Assembly (NCBI RefSeq): GCF_012641395.1
Contig: NZ_JABAIH010000018.1
Coordinates: 24,359 to 88,358, forward strand
Source: Rhizobium sp. P32RR-XVIII
GTDB lineage: Bacteria > Pseudomonadota > Alphaproteobacteria > Rhizobiales > Rhizobiaceae
DNA length: 64,000 nucleotides
Direction: 5' to 3'
The notes under the pieces: model-generated
Seen by the model: the letters and a program-made list of their open reading frames with translations, nothing else
What the model was told of the DNA's origin: nothing
Database searches by the model: none
Made by a program: the position numbers and the translations under genes
Shown: in pieces, positions 37,301-45,059 of the stretch
How the letters are laid out: every line of letters starts with the position of its first letter
Numbering within the stretch: the stretch's first letter is position 1

Positions 37301-37498
37301 CTGCCACTGGTCGTGGCTGAGGGACCAGGCGCCGAGATGCGCCAGTCGCTCGGCACTGCCGTGTTCAGCGGGATGCTCGGGGTGACCATCTTCGGTCTCC
37401 TCCTGACGCCCGTCTTCTATGTCCTGCTCCGCGCGCGCTACAAGCCGCGCAAGCATGAAGAAGAAGACGACGAGGATCTGCAGCAGGCAGCCCAGTAA
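34316..37498 (+). CDS. RND multidrug efflux pump, inner-membrane subunit (AcrB/MexF-like)
   Basis: A 1060-residue, 12-helix HAE1-type pump driven by the proton gradient. The N-terminus reads MRFAHFFVDRPIFASVISVV, typical of the family. The proton-relay residues are present: the Asp-Asp pair in GIVVDDAIVVVENVER (TM4) and Lys in IGLAAKNAILIVEFA (TM10). Two large periplasmic loops lie between TM1-2 and TM7-8. Length and domain order are complete. It is co-translated with the adaptor. Substrates cannot be deduced; MexF-like pumps often export antibiotics, aromatic compounds or plant metabolites. Confidence 0.95.
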   Translation: MRFAHFFVDRPIFASVISVVLIIIGSVAYFQLPVAQYPEIAPPTIVVRTSYPGADPQTIADAVSTPIEQQVNGVEDMLYMSSYSSGDGSMALTITFKLGTDLDKAQVLVQNRIAIALPRLPQEVQRLGVTTDKTSPNLLMVVHLLSPTGRYDQLYTSNYARSRIRDVLVRLQGVGDVQIFGERQYSMRVWLDPEKLSAYGMTSADVVNALRDQNVQVTGGSIGAPPAGTDNAFQYTVRTDGRFSDARQFRYVIVKAAADGRLVKLEDVARVELGAQDYVTNSYLNNKTAVALVINARPGTNALETTGQIKSMMAGLSKNFPPGLEYSIVYDPTEFVAESISEVYRTIGEAAVLVALVVLVFLQSWRTAIIPIVAIPVSLIGTFAFLAAFGMSLNMLTLFGLVLAIGIVVDDAIVVVENVERNLAKGMSPRRAAHVTMNEVGTAVVAISLVLIAVFVPTAFIPGISGQFYRQFAVTISIATAISALNSLTLSPALAAVVLKKHDHAKERRNILSRIGHGAASGFNRGFDALSRGYSSVVRFIVRSWIGVGCAMVVFVGLLGATWFISTKVPSGFIPVMDQGYAIIVIQLPDGSSLERTDAVVRKVTDIARKTSGVKDAVEFAGFSGATFTNASNAGVVFTSFQPFADRMKTGDNANKIIKSLYKNLQSVDEAFIIAIPPPPVRGIGNSGGFKMQIMDQDSSSMTRVLDVARRMAVAANQTPGLAGVFTTFSESTPEFYLDIDRDKAQYLNVPIPNIFETLSTNLGISYVNDFNAFGHVYQVRAQADKRFRMEKDDMLNLKVKSATGALVPLGTLADIRDTSGPTLIQRYNMYVSVPLQGNATPGVSTGDAIQKMDALATKMLPPGTTFEWTDLSYQETHTGGSIVWIFALSVVFVFLALAAQYESWVLPLAIILIVPLAVLGALIGVYIRGMDNNVLTQIGFVVLIGLAAKNAILIVEFARQAQDEGKTAIEAAIEASHLRLRPILMTAFAFIFGVLPLVVAEGPGAEMRQSLGTAVFSGMLGVTIFGLLLTPVFYVLLRARYKPRKHEEEDDEDLQQAAQ

Positions 37499-37512
37499 CC
37501 AAAGCGCATGGT

Positions 37513-37544
37513 TGGCCCGTCAGCTGCAAACGCTTGTCGGGCCA
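37513..37544 (+). terminator. Hairpin after the RND pump gene
   Basis: TGGCCCGTCA and TGTCGGGCCA form a 10-bp stem with one mismatch and a 12-nt loop, 15 bases past the stop codon. There is no T-run, so it may be a weak terminator or an mRNA end protector. Confidence 0.45.
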
Positions 37545-37576
37545 CACCGCGATTATAATGTCTAATACCGCCTTGT

Positions 37577-37820
37577 TATGATCTCGCACGATATTTAATC
37601 TCGGTGGTCGAACAAGGTAGCTTCACGTGGGCGGCCGAAAAGCTGCACGTTTCACAATCCGCGCTGTCGCTACAGATTCGCCATCTCGAAGAACGCCCCG
37701 GCGTGAAACTTCTCGACAGATCCGGCAAAACAGTTGTCGCGACGGACATTGGTAAAGCCTATATCGGTCATGCCGCTCAGGCTCTGCGCGAGTTCGATGC
37801 TGGCAAGCGCGCTGTCCTTC
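37577..37820 (+). pseudogene. Truncated LysR regulator fragment
   Basis: The frame from about 37577 reads YDLARYLISVVEQGSFTWAA then EKLHVSQSALSLQIRHLEER, an unmistakable LysR helix-turn-helix, and continues through LLDRSGKTVVATDIGKAYIG to about 37820. There it meets the 3' end of the SDR gene at 37819. There is no start codon before the homology, and the effector domain is missing, so both ends are truncated. It may once have regulated the RND genes. It is now probably non-functional, although a GTG at 37604 could start a short peptide. Confidence 0.75.
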
Positions 37821-38568
37821 AAGCCAAGGTCATGCCGCCATCGACATGCAGTTCGATTCCGTTAACGAAGCTCCCTGCGTCGGACGCAAGGAACAGCGCA
37901 GCGCGGGCCAGTTCCTCCGGCCGCCCCATGCGGCCGGCGGGAATGAGGGAAGCCATATAGTCTTCAAATGTCGGGCGATCGGCTTCCGAAACCCCCAGCT
38001 TGCCGAGGATTGCGGTTTCGACTGGCCCGGGGCTCAGGATGTTGACGCGGATCTTCCGTGGTTTGAATTCGATGGCCCAGTTCTTGGCGAAGGCGGCGAC
38101 CGCGGCTTTCGAGCCAGCATAAACGGCGTGGTCCGGCAAGACCTTCGTTGCCGCCAACGAACTCGTGACGATAATGCTGCCGCTATCGCGAAGAAGCGGA
38201 GCGACCGCCTGCACGCCGAAGAAGACGCCGCGAGTATTCGTTGCAAAATGGCGGTCGTAGTCTTCAGGCGTGACATTGCCGGAGGCTGCGAGGTTGATAA
38301 CACCGGCATTTGCCATGTAGATGTCCAAGCCGCCGAAGCGGCTTTTCACCATGTCCGCGAGTTTTTGGTGATGCTCCAGATCGGAAACGTCGCCGACGAT
38401 GCCGATGGCACCGTGGCCAATCTCTCCGACCGCCTGATCGACGACGTCATGGCGTCTACCGGTCATGATGACCTGCGCCCCTTCCTCTGCGAAGAGGCGC
38501 GCGGTCGCCTTGCCGATGCCGCTGTTACCGCCGGTGATCACGGCAACCTTATCCTTGAGATGCTGCAT
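37819..38568 (-). CDS. Short-chain dehydrogenase/reductase (classical SDR)
   Basis: A 249-residue classical SDR. The cofactor motif is VAVITGGNSGIGKATARLFA (TGxxxGIG); NAG appears in IYMANAGVINLA, the catalytic Ser in SIIVTSSLAATK, and Tyr-x3-Lys in HAVYAGSKAAVAAFAKNW. The C-terminus has NILSPGPVETAIL and GIELHVDGGMTLA. ATG 38568 is chosen over 38589 because GAGAGA precedes it and the family start fits. It is divergent from the LysR gene at 38668, 99 bases away, which is its likely regulator. The substrate is unknown; NAD(P)-dependent oxidation of a small alcohol or ketone is usual. Confidence 0.93.
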   Translation of the reverse strand: MQHLKDKVAVITGGNSGIGKATARLFAEEGAQVIMTGRRHDVVDQAVGEIGHGAIGIVGDVSDLEHHQKLADMVKSRFGGLDIYMANAGVINLAASGNVTPEDYDRHFATNTRGVFFGVQAVAPLLRDSGSIIVTSSLAATKVLPDHAVYAGSKAAVAAFAKNWAIEFKPRKIRVNILSPGPVETAILGKLGVSEADRPTFEDYMASLIPAGRMGRPEELARAALFLASDAGSFVNGIELHVDGGMTLA

Positions 38569-38667
38569 TTGTTTATCTCTCTTTTCCATCGAGGATGAGA
38601 TAAACGCTCGCGACGCATGCCATTAGACCACGATCAGGCACATGATCTGTGCCCCACGGAGATGCGA

Positions 38668-39564
38668 ATGCCAAACCTGCTGGACGAGACGTCGGGATTG
38701 ATGGCGTTCGTGAGGACCGTAGAAACCGGATCGTTCACGGCGGCCGCGCGCGATCTTCGCACGACACCGTCAGCGGTGTCGAAAAGCGTGGCGCGATTAG
38801 AGAAGAGAATCGGAACGCGGCTCTTCCTGCGCTCGACCCGAGCACTGACCCTGACGCAGGACGGACAGGCGTTCTTCGAGCGCGTCGCGCCGCTGCTGCG
38901 CGAGCTCGATGCGAGCGACGGGGCCATCCGGTCACAGGTAGCGCCGTCCGGCAGGCTGCGGATCAGCATGCCCGGTGAGCTTGCGCCGCTGCTACTCCCC
39001 CGCCTGTTCGACACGTTTGCGAAGAATTACCCGGACCTCCAGCTCGATGTCGGGCTGACCGACCGCTTCGTTAATCTGGTCCGCGAGGATTATGACGTCG
39101 CCCTGCGCGTAGGAACTCCCATGCAAGAGGATTTGATCGTCCGCCGTCTGGCGGATCTGCCCATGGCGATTGTCGCCTCCCCTGCCTTCATCAACACATG
39201 GGGCAGCCCGAAATCCGCGGACGACCTGGTCGGTTTGTCCTTTGCGCGTTACGCGATGGGCGGCGCGGCGCAACCCGTCCGACTCGCAGATGGCACGGCT
39301 TTTATCCCCAAGGGGCGGGTCGACTGCGATACGGGAATGGCCTTGATCCACGCTGCGCGTAGCGGTCTTGGCGCTGCCTATCTGCTGCGATGCCTCGTGA
39401 CGGACGATCTGCAGGTCGGCACACTTGTCGATCTCACACCGGAGATTGGGCTTCCCAAGCTACCTCTCAGTGTCCTGCATGCCTTCGGGCGGACCGTTCC
39501 GGCACGCGTAAGGCTGTTCTGCGACTTCATGGCCGGCGAGGCCAAAACCCTTGCCGGCCTATAG
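38668..39564 (+). CDS. LysR-family transcriptional regulator
   Basis: A 298-residue regulator. The N-terminal helix-turn-helix reads FVRTVETGSFTAAARDLRTT then SAVSKSVARLEKRIGTRLF. The effector domain contains GRLRISMPGELAPLLLPRLF and DYDVALRVGTP, as in the DsdC/CrgA-like LysR group that often controls divergent oxidoreductases. GGAG precedes ATG 38668; an upstream in-frame ATG at 38662 is possible. The 99-base gap to the divergent SDR gene is typical for a LysR/target pair. Autoregulation and SDR control are inferred from that layout. Confidence 0.92.
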   Translation: MPNLLDETSGLMAFVRTVETGSFTAAARDLRTTPSAVSKSVARLEKRIGTRLFLRSTRALTLTQDGQAFFERVAPLLRELDASDGAIRSQVAPSGRLRISMPGELAPLLLPRLFDTFAKNYPDLQLDVGLTDRFVNLVREDYDVALRVGTPMQEDLIVRRLADLPMAIVASPAFINTWGSPKSADDLVGLSFARYAMGGAAQPVRLADGTAFIPKGRVDCDTGMALIHAARSGLGAAYLLRCLVTDDLQVGTLVDLTPEIGLPKLPLSVLHAFGRTVPARVRLFCDFMAGEAKTLAGL

Positions 39565-39837
39565 CTTCGGCGTAGCTCGCGTGCCCGCCCGGCTGTTATC
39601 GCCTGCGTCGGCGACGGTTTTGCAAAAGTACGGTCTGCGGGCTTGAATCCCGTGCACCAGAGGTTCGCACATGATATGGGCGATCGGCTTGCGGCGTTGC
39701 CTTTTGGGCAAGGCTAGATACGAAATATTGTTCTTTATTGGAACGCTCCTTTGCGTCATCGTTCCTGTCAAGCCGGCATCCAGACCGGCATCGCCAAGCA
39801 ATCGCATATTTGCTTAGAGCCTCACAAGGGAACCAAA

Positions 39838-40872
39838 ATGTCACGTTTCATGATGAACCGTCGCCATTTCATGGCGAATGCGGCCGCGTTCGGCGGCCTC
39901 GCCGCCGCCTCCAGTTTTATCGGCGTTCGCGCCGGGCGGGCCGAGGATGTCGCCCAGGTCAGGATGCAGCTCGGCTGGCTCGCCTCCAACGGCCTGATCG
40001 GCGAGGTCGCCGCCCAGAAGAAGGGCTTCTTCAAGGAGCAGGGTATCGAGCTCGAAATCGTCCCTGGCGGCCCGAACGTCGATGGCGTCGCCGGTGTTGC
40101 CGCCGGCCAGTCGACACTCGGCCAGATCTCCTCCAGCCCCTCGGTGATGCTGGCGCGTTCCGCCGGCCTGCCGGTGAAGGCCTTCATCGCCGGCTACCGC
40201 AAGCACCCCTTCACCTATTTCTCGCTGAAGAAGGCGCCGATCCGCGAGCCGAAGGATATGATCGGCAAGACGATCGCCACCCAGCCGACGGCCTTCATCC
40301 TGCTGCGCGCGCTGCTCGCCAAGAACGGCATCCCGGAAGACCAAGTCAAGATGGTCAACATGGGTTCCGACATGAACCAGTTGATCACCGGTCAGGCCGA
40401 TGCCGTCACCGGCTGGGTCACCAATACCAATGCGCTGGCGGTTCTTGGCGACGACCGTGTCGATATGATGCTCTGGGATGCCGGTCTGCAGCTCTATGCC
40501 AATGTCTACTACACGACCGACGAACAGCTCGATAAGCATACCGACGTTCTGGTCCGCTTCACTACGGCTGCTGCCAAGGGCTGGGGTTATGTTCGCGACA
40601 ATCCGGAAGAGGCAGTCGAGATGCTGGTCGAAGCCTTTCCGAACCTCGACAAGGCGAGCGAACTCCAGGCCGTCCACCCCGTCATCGATTTCTCCTTCGG
40701 CGACAGCACCAAGGAATTCGGCTGGGGTGCCATGAACAAGGACAATTGGGCCGCCCAGATCAAGGCCTATGCCGATCTGCAGCAGTTCAAAGGAACCGTG
40801 CCGACTGTCGATGATGTGGCCACTATGGCGATTCTCGACGCCACTGCCGAAATCCGCAAGCAGGTCGGGTGA
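39838..40872 (+). CDS. ABC transporter substrate-binding protein (NMT1/SsuA-TauA-like), Tat-type signal
   Basis: A 344-residue periplasmic binding protein. The N-terminus MSRFMMNRRHFMANAAAFGG carries a twin-arginine-like RRHFMA motif and a hydrophobic stretch, cut near GRAEDVAQV. The mature part matches the NMT1/SsuA fold: QLGWLASNGLIGEVAAQKKG, FFKEQGIELEIVPGGPN and ALLAKNGIPEDQVKMVNMGS, ending in VDDVATMAI. ATG 39838 follows AAGGGAACC. Such proteins bind nitrate, sulfonates, pyrimidine precursors or small N-containing ligands; the ligand here is unknown. It is the first gene of the operon running to 48208. The 273 bases upstream hold its promoter region. Confidence 0.92.
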   Translation: MSRFMMNRRHFMANAAAFGGLAAASSFIGVRAGRAEDVAQVRMQLGWLASNGLIGEVAAQKKGFFKEQGIELEIVPGGPNVDGVAGVAAGQSTLGQISSSPSVMLARSAGLPVKAFIAGYRKHPFTYFSLKKAPIREPKDMIGKTIATQPTAFILLRALLAKNGIPEDQVKMVNMGSDMNQLITGQADAVTGWVTNTNALAVLGDDRVDMMLWDAGLQLYANVYYTTDEQLDKHTDVLVRFTTAAAKGWGYVRDNPEEAVEMLVEAFPNLDKASELQAVHPVIDFSFGDSTKEFGWGAMNKDNWAAQIKAYADLQQFKGTVPTVDDVATMAILDATAEIRKQVG

Positions 40873-40877
40873 GCGTC

Positions 40878-41690
40878 ATGATGAGCGCTGCATCCATCAG
40901 GCAGCCGGATCCGCTGAGCAGCGGATCCAGGATTGCCGTCTCCGTCAGCAATCTCGATATCCGCTTCGGCGACAAGGCCAATGAGTTCACGGCCCTGTCG
41001 GATGTCTCGGTGGATATTCCGGAAGGCTCCTTCGTCACCATGCTTGGTCCGTCGGGCTGCGGCAAGTCCACGCTGCTGCGCTGCATTGCCGATCTCGTGC
41101 ATATCAGCGACGGTTCGGTCTCCGTACTCGGCCGCTCGCCACGAGAGGCGCGCGAGGACAGAGACTTCGCCTTCGTCTTCCAGGATGCGACGCTGCTGCC
41201 CTGGCGCAGCGTCATCGACAATGTTCGCCTGCCGGTCGAAGTCGGCAAGCACGACAAGAGCTCCTATGCCGATCCACATGACCTGCTGGCGCTTGTCGGC
41301 CTCAAGGGCCGCGAAAATGCCTTACCGCACGAGCTTTCCGGCGGCATGCGCCAACGCGTCGCGATCGCCCGGGCACTGGTCACCCGTCCGCGCATCCTGC
41401 TGATGGACGAGCCCTTCGGCGCGCTTGATGAGATCACCCGCGACAAGCTCAACGAGGAGCTCTTGCGCGTCTGGCAGGGGACGGGAACGACGATCGTCTT
41501 CGTCACCCATTCCATTCCGGAAGCCGCCTTCCTCGGCCAGCACGTGCTGATGCTGCAGGCCCATCCCGGCCGCGTGAAGGAGTTCATGAAGGTCGATCTG
41601 CCCTATCCGCGTTCGCTCGCCATGCGCGATACCGTGGAGTTCATCAAGGTGACGGCGCATCTGCGCTCGCTGCTGGAGGAATGTCTATGA
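40878..41690 (+). CDS. ABC transporter ATP-binding protein (SsuB/TauB-like)
   Basis: A 270-residue ATPase of the nitrate/sulfonate/taurine importer class. It has Walker A LGPSGCGKSTLLRCIA, Q-loop FVFQDATLLPWRS, signature LSGGMRQRVAIARAL, Walker B ILLMDEPFGALDEI and H-loop FVTHSIPEAAFLG, all canonical. GTG 40869, overlapping the previous stop, is an alternative start; ATG 40878 or 40881 is equally likely. It energises the importer formed with the permease at 41687, whose gene overlaps it by 4 bases. Confidence 0.94.
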   Translation: MMSAASIRQPDPLSSGSRIAVSVSNLDIRFGDKANEFTALSDVSVDIPEGSFVTMLGPSGCGKSTLLRCIADLVHISDGSVSVLGRSPREAREDRDFAFVFQDATLLPWRSVIDNVRLPVEVGKHDKSSYADPHDLLALVGLKGRENALPHELSGGMRQRVAIARALVTRPRILLMDEPFGALDEITRDKLNEELLRVWQGTGTTIVFVTHSIPEAAFLGQHVLMLQAHPGRVKEFMKVDLPYPRSLAMRDTVEFIKVTAHLRSLLEECL

Positions 41691-42520
41691 GCAATGCCCT
41701 GCAGACCGAAGGGCGCAGCCTCGCCCACGCACCGCGCAGGATCGCGCTTCTGGATGCGACCCTTGGCGTCTTCTCCTCGCATATGCCCGCGATCGTGGCG
41801 GCGATCGGCTGCGTCGTGCTCTGGCAGCTCGTCGTCTGGATCTTCAAGATCCCGACCTTCATGGCTCCGGGCCCAATCGACGTCGTCCACGCCTTCCGAG
41901 ACAATGCGCCGACGCTGATGAACAATTTCCTGCCGACCCTGCTGGAAGCCGCACTCGGTTTCGTCTTCGGCAATCTCGTCGCTATCATGCTCGCGATTTG
42001 GTTCGTCCATAGCACGACGGCGGAAAAGGCCTTCTATCCTATCGCCGTCTTCGTCAAGGCGATCCCGATCATCGCCTTGGCGCCGATCCTGGTGCTCATC
42101 TTCGGCAACGGCATAACGCCCAAGATCATTATCGCAGGGCTGATCTGCTTCTTCCCGACGCTGGTCAATATGGTCCAGGGCCTAAGGTCTGCAAGCCCGG
42201 CCATGCTCGATCTGATGCGGGTGCTGTCGGCGAGCAATTCGGAGATCCTGTGGAAGGTCCGCTTTCCGAGCTCTCTGCCCTTCCTCTTCGCGGCATTGAA
42301 GATCGCGGCGACGAGCAGCGTCATGGGGGCGATCGTCGCCGAATGGATCGGCTCCAGCTTCGGCCTTGGCGCCCTCATTATCGAGGCCACCTACAATTTC
42401 CGCTCGCCGCTTCTCTACGCGACGGTGGTGATTGCCGCGCTGCTTGCCGTGGTGCTGTTCTTCATCGTCTCAATCGTCGAAGCCAAGGTCGTCCGCTGGA
42501 AACCGGCCGGACAACACTGA
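41687..42520 (+). CDS. ABC transporter permease (SsuC/TauC-like)
   Basis: A 277-residue inner-membrane permease with about six helices (for example AIVAAIGCVVLWQLVVWIF and LLYATVVIAALLAVVLFFIV). The ATPase-contact EAA-like loop is MLDLMRVLSASNSEILWKVR then FPSSLPFLFAALKIA. ATG 41687 overlaps the ATPase stop (ATGA) and has GGAGGA upstream. With the two preceding genes it forms a complete importer. The FAD oxidoreductase gene starts 26 bases after it, linking import to metabolism. Confidence 0.94.
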   Translation: MSNALQTEGRSLAHAPRRIALLDATLGVFSSHMPAIVAAIGCVVLWQLVVWIFKIPTFMAPGPIDVVHAFRDNAPTLMNNFLPTLLEAALGFVFGNLVAIMLAIWFVHSTTAEKAFYPIAVFVKAIPIIALAPILVLIFGNGITPKIIIAGLICFFPTLVNMVQGLRSASPAMLDLMRVLSASNSEILWKVRFPSSLPFLFAALKIAATSSVMGAIVAEWIGSSFGLGALIIEATYNFRSPLLYATVVIAALLAVVLFFIVSIVEAKVVRWKPAGQH

Positions 42521-42546
42521 GCGCACGCAAAAATAAGGAAACACCA

Positions 42547-43905
42547 ATGACTCAGGTTATTCATCAGCCTGCGCGGGAGATCCGTGTCGTCGATCGTTCG
42601 GATGTTGTCGTAGTCGGCGGCGGTCCGGCTGGCATTTCGGCTGCCGTCTCCGCCGCCCGCAACGGCGCCACCGTCACCCTTCTCGAGCGCTATCCCTATG
42701 TCGGCGGGCTTGCCGCCGGCGGCATGGTGCTGGTGCTCGACGATATGATCAACGAGCTCGAAGTCACCGTGCGCGGCATCTGCATGGAGATGATCGAGCG
42801 CATGAAGCGCTGGGATCTTTGCGTCACGCCCACGGAACGCGACCGGCTGATCGAATTTCGCGACACGCCGGAAGCTTGGCAGCGCTGGGCCCGCTGGGGC
42901 CTCTTCGATTTCCACACCCAATCGATGCCGCATCCGGTCTGCTTCTCGGCCGCCTTCGATCCTGATGGCTTCAAGCGCGCCGCTTACGACATCATCGGCG
43001 AATCCCGCGTCAAGCTGCGCACCCACAGCTGGTTCTCTTCCGCGATCGTCGAGGACGGCGCCATCAAGGGCGTCATCTGCCAGACGAAAGAGGGCCTGCA
43101 GGCGATCATGGGTGATGTCGTCATCGACACGACGGGCGACCTCGATGTCGCAGCAAGCGCCGGCGCCTCGCATGTGGAATCGAACTTCATCCTCACCACG
43201 GTTTCGCGCTGGGGCGGCGTCGACACCGAAGCCGCCGAGCGGTTTGAATTCGAGGAGCCGGAGGCCTTCAAGAAGCTCGATCACGAGGCCAAACGCCTGA
43301 TCGGCGGCTGCTGGTCCTTCTGGTGGCTGAAGACGCCGCTTCCGGGCGTCGTCTGGCTCAACTGCCCGCACATGCCCAATCTTTCCGGGCTCAAGACCGA
43401 GGACCTGACAAGGGCCGAAATCGAGGGTCGCAACCGGATCGGCCGGCTCTTGGAATTCGCCCGGGAGAAGTTGCCCGGCTTCGAGAACGCCTATGTCGTG
43501 GATTTCGCGCCGCAGACGGGCGTGCGCCAGAGTAGACTGCTCGACGGCGAATACGTCGTCACCAAGGACGATGTGATGAACCGCATCCACTTCGCAGACG
43601 CGGTCTGCCGCGGTCGCGACTACTACACTCCCTACCGCGCCATGCTGCCACGCGAAGTGGATCAGCTGATCGTCGCCGGCCGCCACTATTCGTCGACGCC
43701 GCAGGCGCAGAAATCGAGCCGTGAGATCCCACCTTGCATGGCGATGGGGGAGGCGGCCGGCGTAGCCGCCGTCGTGGCCCTCAATGCAGCGACCACGGTC
43801 AAGAAGGCCGATGTTCGGGCGATCCAGAAACAAATGCGGGCACAGGGCGCCGACCCTGGCGACCGGCCATCCGAAAATGCAACATTCCTGGAGGCTGCGG
43901 AATGA
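42547..43905 (+). CDS. FAD-dependent oxidoreductase (FAD_oxidored/HdrA-like flavoprotein)
   Basis: A 452-residue soluble flavoprotein. The FAD Rossmann motif is VVVVGGGPAGISAAVSAARN with the acidic strand end TLLERYPYVGGLAAGGMV. It continues with DVVIDTTGDLDVAASAGASH and near the end QLIVAGRHYSSTPQAQKSSR and CMAMGEAAGVAAVVA, the typical FAD_oxidored (PF12831) pattern. No Fe-S Cys cluster motif is visible in the protein itself. It may oxidise the imported substrate or its CoA ester, with the ferredoxin at 48219 as possible electron acceptor (inference). It overlaps the CoA-transferase gene by 4 bases. Confidence 0.9.
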   Translation: MTQVIHQPAREIRVVDRSDVVVVGGGPAGISAAVSAARNGATVTLLERYPYVGGLAAGGMVLVLDDMINELEVTVRGICMEMIERMKRWDLCVTPTERDRLIEFRDTPEAWQRWARWGLFDFHTQSMPHPVCFSAAFDPDGFKRAAYDIIGESRVKLRTHSWFSSAIVEDGAIKGVICQTKEGLQAIMGDVVIDTTGDLDVAASAGASHVESNFILTTVSRWGGVDTEAAERFEFEEPEAFKKLDHEAKRLIGGCWSFWWLKTPLPGVVWLNCPHMPNLSGLKTEDLTRAEIEGRNRIGRLLEFAREKLPGFENAYVVDFAPQTGVRQSRLLDGEYVVTKDDVMNRIHFADAVCRGRDYYTPYRAMLPREVDQLIVAGRHYSSTPQAQKSSREIPPCMAMGEAAGVAAVVALNAATTVKKADVRAIQKQMRAQGADPGDRPSENATFLEAAE

Positions 43906-45059
43906 ACTCTCTCCCACTCGACGGCGTCCGCGTGATCGATTTCACGCAGGTCATGCTTGGTCCCTGCTGCACCCAGGTGCTCGCGGACTACGGCGCCGAG
44001 GTCATCAAGATCGAAAAGAGCCGGATCGGCGATCTATCGCGCTGGTCGCTGGGATCCGATCCCGATGGGCTGAATAATCCCGTCTTCTGCTCCCTCAACC
44101 GCAACAAGAAGAGCCTGGAACTCGACCTCAAGCTTCAGGAGGCACGCGAAGCTGTCCTCACGCTCATCGAAGGTGCTGACGTTGTCGTCAACAACTTCCG
44201 TCCGGGCGTCATGGAACGGATGGGCTTCGGCTATGAGGGCCTGAAGAAGATCAACAAGCGGCTGATCTATGCCGTCGGCACCGGCTTCGGGCTTACCGGG
44301 CCTTATCAGCACAAAGGTGGCCAGGACGTCCTCGCCCAGGCGCTGACCGGCGTGATGCGGCGCAAGTCCGATGACGGCCATCCAACCTCGATCTATGCGA
44401 CGCCGCTTGCGGATTATTCCGCCGGCATGCATCTCGTGCAGGGAATTCTTCTGGCTCTGCTGCAGCGTGAAAAGACGGGAGAAGGTCAGCAGGTCGCGGT
44501 CAGCCTCTACAATTCGATGCTCGCCATGCAGATGCAGGAAGGCGCTGCCCACATGATGCGCAAGAAGGACCTCAACTGGGGTGCCTTTCCGCTGACCGGC
44601 GTCTTCGAGACCACCGACGGCGCGATCGTCATGGTCGGCGCCTTCAAGCAGAACCCGTTGCAGGACATCTGTAACGCGCTGGAGATCGAAGACCTTTCTC
44701 AACAACCGCGATACAAGGATTTCGACGCTCAGATGGCGCATCGACCTGAGCTGCAGGCGATCTTCCGCGAGAATTTTGCGAGAAACAGCAATGCCCACTG
44801 GCTGAAGCGGCTGGAAGAGGTCGATATCCTCTGCGCGCCGGTTCGCACACTTGCAGAGGCGCTGGACGACGAACAGACGATCATCAACGGAATGATACTT
44901 GAAGCCGGAGAAACGGCGGCTGGACCGGTGCGTCTGATTGGCTCGCCGATCGACATGTCGGCCGCTCCGGTGAAGGTGCGCATTCCGCCGCCGCACCTCG
45001 GCCAGCACAATGACGAAATCCTGGAAGCGCTCCCGGCACGACAGGGAGATGCGGCATGA
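43902..45059 (+). CDS. Class III CoA-transferase (CaiB/BaiF family)
   Basis: A 385-residue enzyme that moves CoA between carboxylic acids. The N-terminal motif is LDGVRVIDFTQVMLGPCCTQ, then LADYGAEVIKIEK. DLKLQEAREAVLTLIEGADV with VVNNFRPGVMERMGFGYEGL and LIYAVGTGFGLTGPYQHKGG are family signatures. The catalytic Asp region corresponds to KGGQDVLAQALTG (Asp in GGQD). ATG 43902 overlaps the previous stop. It probably activates the substrate as a CoA thioester for the next enzyme, an enoyl-CoA hydratase. The CoA donor is unknown. Confidence 0.93.
   Translation: MNSLPLDGVRVIDFTQVMLGPCCTQVLADYGAEVIKIEKSRIGDLSRWSLGSDPDGLNNPVFCSLNRNKKSLELDLKLQEAREAVLTLIEGADVVVNNFRPGVMERMGFGYEGLKKINKRLIYAVGTGFGLTGPYQHKGGQDVLAQALTGVMRRKSDDGHPTSIYATPLADYSAGMHLVQGILLALLQREKTGEGQQVAVSLYNSMLAMQMQEGAAHMMRKKDLNWGAFPLTGVFETTDGAIVMVGAFKQNPLQDICNALEIEDLSQQPRYKDFDAQMAHRPELQAIFRENFARNSNAHWLKRLEEVDILCAPVRTLAEALDDEQTIINGMILEAGETAAGPVRLIGSPIDMSAAPVKVRIPPPHLGQHNDEILEALPARQGDAA

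Noticed and set aside
36149..37456. 435-codon open frame on the minus strand inside the RND pump gene.
   Set aside because: It is antisense to a clearly conserved gene; such long antisense frames are common in GC-rich DNA and the composition is not protein-like.
39637..39659. tRNA T-arm-like sequence (GCGGG, 7-base loop, CCCGT) followed by CACCA, as at a tRNA-type attachment site.
   Set aside because: No acceptor, D or anticodon arm could be folded upstream, and the loop lacks the TTC start. It is probably chance; a covariance search would settle it.
42415..43917. 500-codon minus-strand frame opposite the FAD oxidoreductase.
   Set aside because: It mirrors the codon structure of the real plus-strand gene and has no start signal or family motif.
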